Shown here: positions 60,794 to 64,000 of the stretch, one piece after another
How positions within the stretch are numbered: the first letter of the stretch is position 1
How the letters are laid out: every line of letters begins with the position of its first letter
DNA from: Candidatus Hydrogenedentota bacterium
GTDB taxonomy: Bacteria; Hydrogenedentota; Hydrogenedentia; Hydrogenedentales; JAGMZX01
Length of the DNA: 64,000 nucleotides
Assembly: GCA_029556545.1 (NCBI GenBank)
Contig: JAKQEQ010000193.1
Coordinates: forward strand, 62,001-126,000
Direction: 5' to 3'
Notes under the pieces: generated by a model
Told to the model about the DNA's origin: nothing
Databases searched by the model: none
The model's input: only the letters and a program-made list of their open reading frames with translations
Program-made: the position numbers and the translations under genes

Positions 60794-62272
60794 TCAAGAA
60801 CCGGTGACAGGGCTTTGCCCCCGCACACGGTCCAACCATGCCTCGGCAATGAGGAGGTTCCACGTGGCCTCGACCCGATTGGTCTCGGCGCGCGCGAGGG
60901 CGGTCTGTGCGTCGAGCAAATCGTTGATTGTCGCCGCCCCAACCTCATAGCGTGTGCGCGCCACGCGCATGCTTTCCAGTGCGCTCGCCACCTGAGTTTC
61001 AGTGGTCTGTACCGATTCCCATGTCTCAAGGACGGTGGAGTGGGCTGCCCAAGCCTCCTGTTGCACCTGAAGGATTAGTTGCCGAACCTCGGCTTCCTGA
61101 CGAGACAGCTCAGCCTTGGCTCTGTTTACCTCATGCTTGCGGGAGAAGCCAGAGAAAAGCGTCCAGTTGAGGTTCAGCGCGATGGACCATTCCTCGTCCT
61201 CGGGCGGAAAATCGCTGTCGCGGTAGTCGTAGCCTGCTTCCGCATAGAGGCGTGGCCGGTAGGCGCTCTTCGCGGCAGCAACGCCTGCTTCATCCGCGGA
61301 TATCTGCTGCAACGCGGCATTGATTTCAGGGCGGGCGTGTAGTGCCTCTTCAATGACCTTCTCGGGCACAGCCAATGCGGGAGAGGACGCCTGATGAGAC
61401 CCGGTATCTATCTCGAATCTGGATGCGGCGGGGAGTCCCATGGCGATACTCAATTGTCCTCGCGTCGTGCGAGTCAGCCCCTCCGCGCGCGTTTGGGCAA
61501 GCGAAGCTTCGGCCACTTCGACTTCCGCCCGCAAGACGTCGGCCTTGGGTACCGCACCTGCTTCTCTAAGGCGTTGAGCAAGATGGAGATGAGCTTCGGC
61601 CCTTGAAAGGTTCTCTTCCGCGACAGTGTGCACTCGCATTGAAGCAGCCAAGCGGTAGAAGCTGCTATGAACTTCGAAGACGAGATCTTGTTGCATACGC
61701 TTCGCTTCTTCTTCAGCGGTGCTCTTGAGCGCGATCGCTCTTCTGTGTTCCGCTGCCCGGCGGCCACCGTCCACTATCGTGTAACGTGCGGCGAACCCGG
61801 CGAGCCAGTCGTCCGTGGGGCTGCTGGTGTTCGATGTCATTAGCTGTGTAAGGCCGCCGGGTAGAGATGAGCGGCGTTGCGACCGACTCCAGCCTGTCAC
61901 AAAGGCGACTTCCGGGTAATAGGGCGCCTGGACGATGCCAATTGTCTCCTCGGCAATCACCACACCCTGACGGGCTGCCAGGTTCACTGGATTTCGGTCC
62001 AGAGCGATCTGTAAGCACGCAGCCAGCGTCAGCGCTTCTGTTGAATGCGCATCTGCTGAAGCGTTGCTTTCCTGAGTTACCAAGCTTGGGCCGGAGGCGC
62101 TGGTCGGTGGCTCTTGGCTTGAAGAGCCCCGCTGACTAAGCGCTGGGGGAGTGTAGTTCTCAATGCTTGGTGCGACGATCTGGTTCGATGTGGCGCACCC
62201 GATAAGGGAGGCGCCCAAGAAGAGCAAGACCGGCAACGGCTGAACTCGCGCAGTTGTGTGTTCATGGAACAT
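60794..62272 (-). CDS. Second TolC-type outer-membrane efflux lipoprotein
   Basis: A 492-residue channel protein. VLLFLGASLIGC is a lipobox (Cys near residue 26). The two OEP repeats include LTLAACLQIALDRNPVNLAA, LVFEVHSSFYRLAASMRVHT and TRYEVGAATINDLLDAQTAL. It lies 158 bases upstream of the first TolC gene and 16 bases downstream of the ABC-2 permease, so it most likely serves the ABC exporter while the other serves the RND pump. Sequence similarity between the two channels is low outside the OEP helices. Confidence 0.88.
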   Translation of the reverse strand: MFHEHTTARVQPLPVLLFLGASLIGCATSNQIVAPSIENYTPPALSQRGSSSQEPPTSASGPSLVTQESNASADAHSTEALTLAACLQIALDRNPVNLAARQGVVIAEETIGIVQAPYYPEVAFVTGWSRSQRRSSLPGGLTQLMTSNTSSPTDDWLAGFAARYTIVDGGRRAAEHRRAIALKSTAEEEAKRMQQDLVFEVHSSFYRLAASMRVHTVAEENLSRAEAHLHLAQRLREAGAVPKADVLRAEVEVAEASLAQTRAEGLTRTTRGQLSIAMGLPAASRFEIDTGSHQASSPALAVPEKVIEEALHARPEINAALQQISADEAGVAAAKSAYRPRLYAEAGYDYRDSDFPPEDEEWSIALNLNWTLFSGFSRKHEVNRAKAELSRQEAEVRQLILQVQQEAWAAHSTVLETWESVQTTETQVASALESMRVARTRYEVGAATINDLLDAQTALARAETNRVEATWNLLIAEAWLDRVRGQSPVTGS

Positions 62273-62288
62273 GCTTATCTCCTCGGCA

Positions 62289-63419
62289 TTAGGCTGAAGT
62301 TTTCTTGAAACGGCTCATAGCGAACCAGAGCGTGCCAACGCCCATGCAGAGCAACATGAGCATCTGAGGCCAAAGCACCGAAGGCCCGACTCCTTTCAGG
62401 AAGATTCCTCTGATGATGACGAGGAAGTACCGCAGCGGGTTGCCGTAGGTTAGCCACTGGACGGCCACGGGCATATTGGCGATGGGAAACATGAAACCGG
62501 ACAGCAGGACGGCAGGGAAGTAGAAGAAGAATGTGCTCATCATGGCCTGCTGCTGCGTGCTACTCATGGTTGAGATGAGCAAGCCGATGCCCAATGTGGT
62601 CATGATGTAAAGGCCCGTCGCAACGAACAGGAGCAGCAGACTGCCGCGGATCGGGACCTGAAACCAGAATACGGCAACCAGCGTAATCAGCAGAACGTCG
62701 GCGAAGCCAATCACGGCAAAGGGGACCGTCTTGCCAAGTATAAACTCGCCCGGCGTGATGGGCGTCACCATGATTTGCTCCATGGTGCCGACCTCCTTTT
62801 CTCGGACCACGGCCATGCTGGTCAGCATGAGCGTGATGAGCATGACGAGGATGGCGATGACGCCCGGCACGTAGAAGTTTCGACTCTCGAGGTTTTCGTT
62901 GAACCAAGCCCGTGTCTCAACAGTAAGCGGTTCCGCGGAGGATTTGCCTCCGCCTAGACGACTCAGGCGGGTCAAGAGGACGTTGTTGCTGTAGCGGCCG
63001 ACAATCTTGGACGAGTAATCGAGGATTATCCCCGCTGTGTTCGAATCGGTGCCGTCCACGAAAAGCTGGAGCTGCGTCATGCGCCCGCTGCGAAGATCGG
63101 CCTCAAAGCCATGGTTAAACCGGAGAACGGCCTTCACATCGCCACGGTCTATGAGGCTCTGCGCCTCTGCATCACTTGTCACGTGGCAAGCGAGGTCGAA
63201 GTACTCGGTCTCGGTGAACTGTGCCGTCAATTCGCGGCTGGCAATGCTGCTGTCCAAGTCGTAGACGCCAATGGGGACGTTCTTCACGTCTGTGGTAACG
63301 GCATACCCGAACACGAGCACTTGAACGATGGGCATCACGAAGATGACCGCCCTCATCCGCGGATCTCGAAATACCTGAATGAACTCCTTGATTAGCATGT
63401 ATTTGATTCGCTCGAACAT
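62289..63419 (-). CDS. ABC-2 type transporter permease (YbhR/YbhS-like)
   Basis: A 376-residue inner-membrane permease. MFERIKYMLIKEFIQVFRDP followed by RMRAVIFVMPIVQVLVFGYA is the typical start. A large extracytoplasmic domain (about 45-170) contains VYDLDSSIASRELTAQF. The C-terminal half has six helices including FYVPGVIAILVMLITLMLTS, VVREKEVGTMEQIMVTPI and ITPGEFILGKTVPFAVIGF. The ATPase and adaptor genes would lie beyond 64000. It is three bases from the next permease, so both form one exporter, possibly for drugs or a lipid. Confidence 0.92.
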   Translation of the reverse strand: MFERIKYMLIKEFIQVFRDPRMRAVIFVMPIVQVLVFGYAVTTDVKNVPIGVYDLDSSIASRELTAQFTETEYFDLACHVTSDAEAQSLIDRGDVKAVLRFNHGFEADLRSGRMTQLQLFVDGTDSNTAGIILDYSSKIVGRYSNNVLLTRLSRLGGGKSSAEPLTVETRAWFNENLESRNFYVPGVIAILVMLITLMLTSMAVVREKEVGTMEQIMVTPITPGEFILGKTVPFAVIGFADVLLITLVAVFWFQVPIRGSLLLLFVATGLYIMTTLGIGLLISTMSSTQQQAMMSTFFFYFPAVLLSGFMFPIANMPVAVQWLTYGNPLRYFLVIIRGIFLKGVGPSVLWPQMLMLLCMGVGTLWFAMSRFKKTSA

Positions 63420-63422
63420 CGT

Positions 63423-64000
63423 TTAGCCTTTCAAAGAAGTTGCGCTATTCAAGCGTTTCTTGAATTTCACATTGGCCAGGACGACCATTGCCCCGCCGAA
63501 AACGACCAGTAGTGCAGCCTCGACTCCCAGCACCTCCAGTCCCACGCCTTTGAGGTAAATTCCCTTCAGGAGCGCCACAAAATACCGGGCTGGGATGAGA
63601 TACGTAACGATCTGGACCGGGCGCGGCATGTTTCCGATGTCGTACATGAAGCCGGATAGAAGAAACGACGGCAGGAACGTCAGGATCATGGCGAGTTGGC
63701 TGGCCAGCAATTGGCTCTTGGCCACGATACTGATCACCATGCCCAGCGCCAGCGCCCCGACCAGGAACGCGGCCGAAACGCCGAACAACAGGGGCACGTT
63801 CCCGCGCAGCGGCACATCGAAGAGAAACTCGCCCATGAGCACGGCCAGGAGAACGTCGAACATTCCGACAGCGAAGTAGGGCAGAAGCTTCCCCAGAATG
63901 AGTTCGGGGCCTTTGACCGGCGTGGAGATGAGTTGCTCCATGGTGCCCTGTTCCCACTCCTTGGAAACCGTGAGCGAGGTCAAGAGCGCGGCAATGACCA
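63423..64000 (-). CDS. ABC-2 type transporter permease (partial, start beyond window)
   Basis: The C-terminal part of a permease related to its neighbour. The frame is open at the right edge, reading VIAALLTSLTVSKEWEQGTM from 64000. Then come EQLISTPVKGPELILGKLLP, FDVLLAVLMGEFLFDVPL and FLPSFLLSGFMYDIGNMPRP followed by YLIPARYFVALLKGIYLKG, the classical C-terminal ABC-2 signature. It ends 3 bases before the second permease. Two permeases in tandem are typical of YbhFSR-type exporters. Confidence 0.9.
   Translation of the reverse strand, partial: VIAALLTSLTVSKEWEQGTMEQLISTPVKGPELILGKLLPYFAVGMFDVLLAVLMGEFLFDVPLRGNVPLLFGVSAAFLVGALALGMVISIVAKSQLLASQLAMILTFLPSFLLSGFMYDIGNMPRPVQIVTYLIPARYFVALLKGIYLKGVGLEVLGVEAALLVVFGGAMVVLANVKFKKRLNSATSLKG

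Overview
The window looks like a chromosome contig from a high-GC, Gram-negative bacterium of the PVC/Hydrogenedentota type (inference, moderate confidence). Signs of an outer membrane are BamD-like and LptE-like genes, TolC-type channels and an ExbD protein. Secreted proteins carry Gly-Glu dipeptide linkers and duplicated C-terminal modules with an IQFYNSGG core, which I associate with Hydrogenedentes genomes. Tat-exported sulfatase and phosphoesterase, a PmoA-like DUF6807 protein, a GH4 glycosidase and GRDARA-type palindromic intergenic repeats point the same way. No rRNA or CRISPR array was seen.

Left part (1-43 kb, high GC): a sugar:H+ symporter diverges from a UroD-like methyltransferase, followed by a Tat sulfatase and a CysQ-like phosphatase whose 3' end runs into a cluster of short-loop hairpins. 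Then come an envelope/replication operon (bamD-like, lptE-like, holA), secreted proteins of unknown role, a winged-helix regulator coupled to a membrane protein, and an 8.8-kb gene for a 2,933-residue surface protein with eleven PKD repeats. Next are an enoyl-CoA hydratase, a phosphoesterase, an alpha/beta hydrolase, and a probable carbohydrate operon (GH4, DUF6807, ChbG/YdjC deacetylase). A small toxin-antitoxin-like pair has an in-frame TAA in the putative toxin. After that: an orphan ExbD, a response regulator with a degenerate GGDEF domain, a glycosyltransferase, purD with a stand-alone IMP cyclohydrolase, a TetR regulator with promoter and operator, a ceramidase-like protein without its catalytic residues, an acetyl esterase, a ComB-like phosphatase and a YpdA-like disulfide reductase.

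Boundary (42.4-43.7 kb): a frameshifted remnant, a clear terminator, and only the 3' half of a tRNA-Met(CAU) cut at the anticodon loop. Beyond it lies lower-GC DNA and a histidine kinase that has lost its ATPase domain. This is the structure expected where a mobile island has inserted into a tRNA gene.

Right part (43-64 kb, visibly lower GC): a nitrosative-stress and nitrite-ammonification set: a three-cysteine Rrf2 regulator with a palindromic operator, a truncated RIC-like hemerythrin, NrfH/NrfA, hybrid cluster protein and a flavodiiron protein, with a lactate dehydrogenase and a 5-formyl-THF cyclo-ligase that carries a sigma-factor-like N-terminus. It ends with a long efflux operon reading right to left (two ABC-2 permeases, two TolC-type channels, an HlyD-type adaptor and an RND pump) that continues past the window edge. 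Together these genes could detoxify nitrite, hydroxylamine and NO under low oxygen and export toxic compounds.
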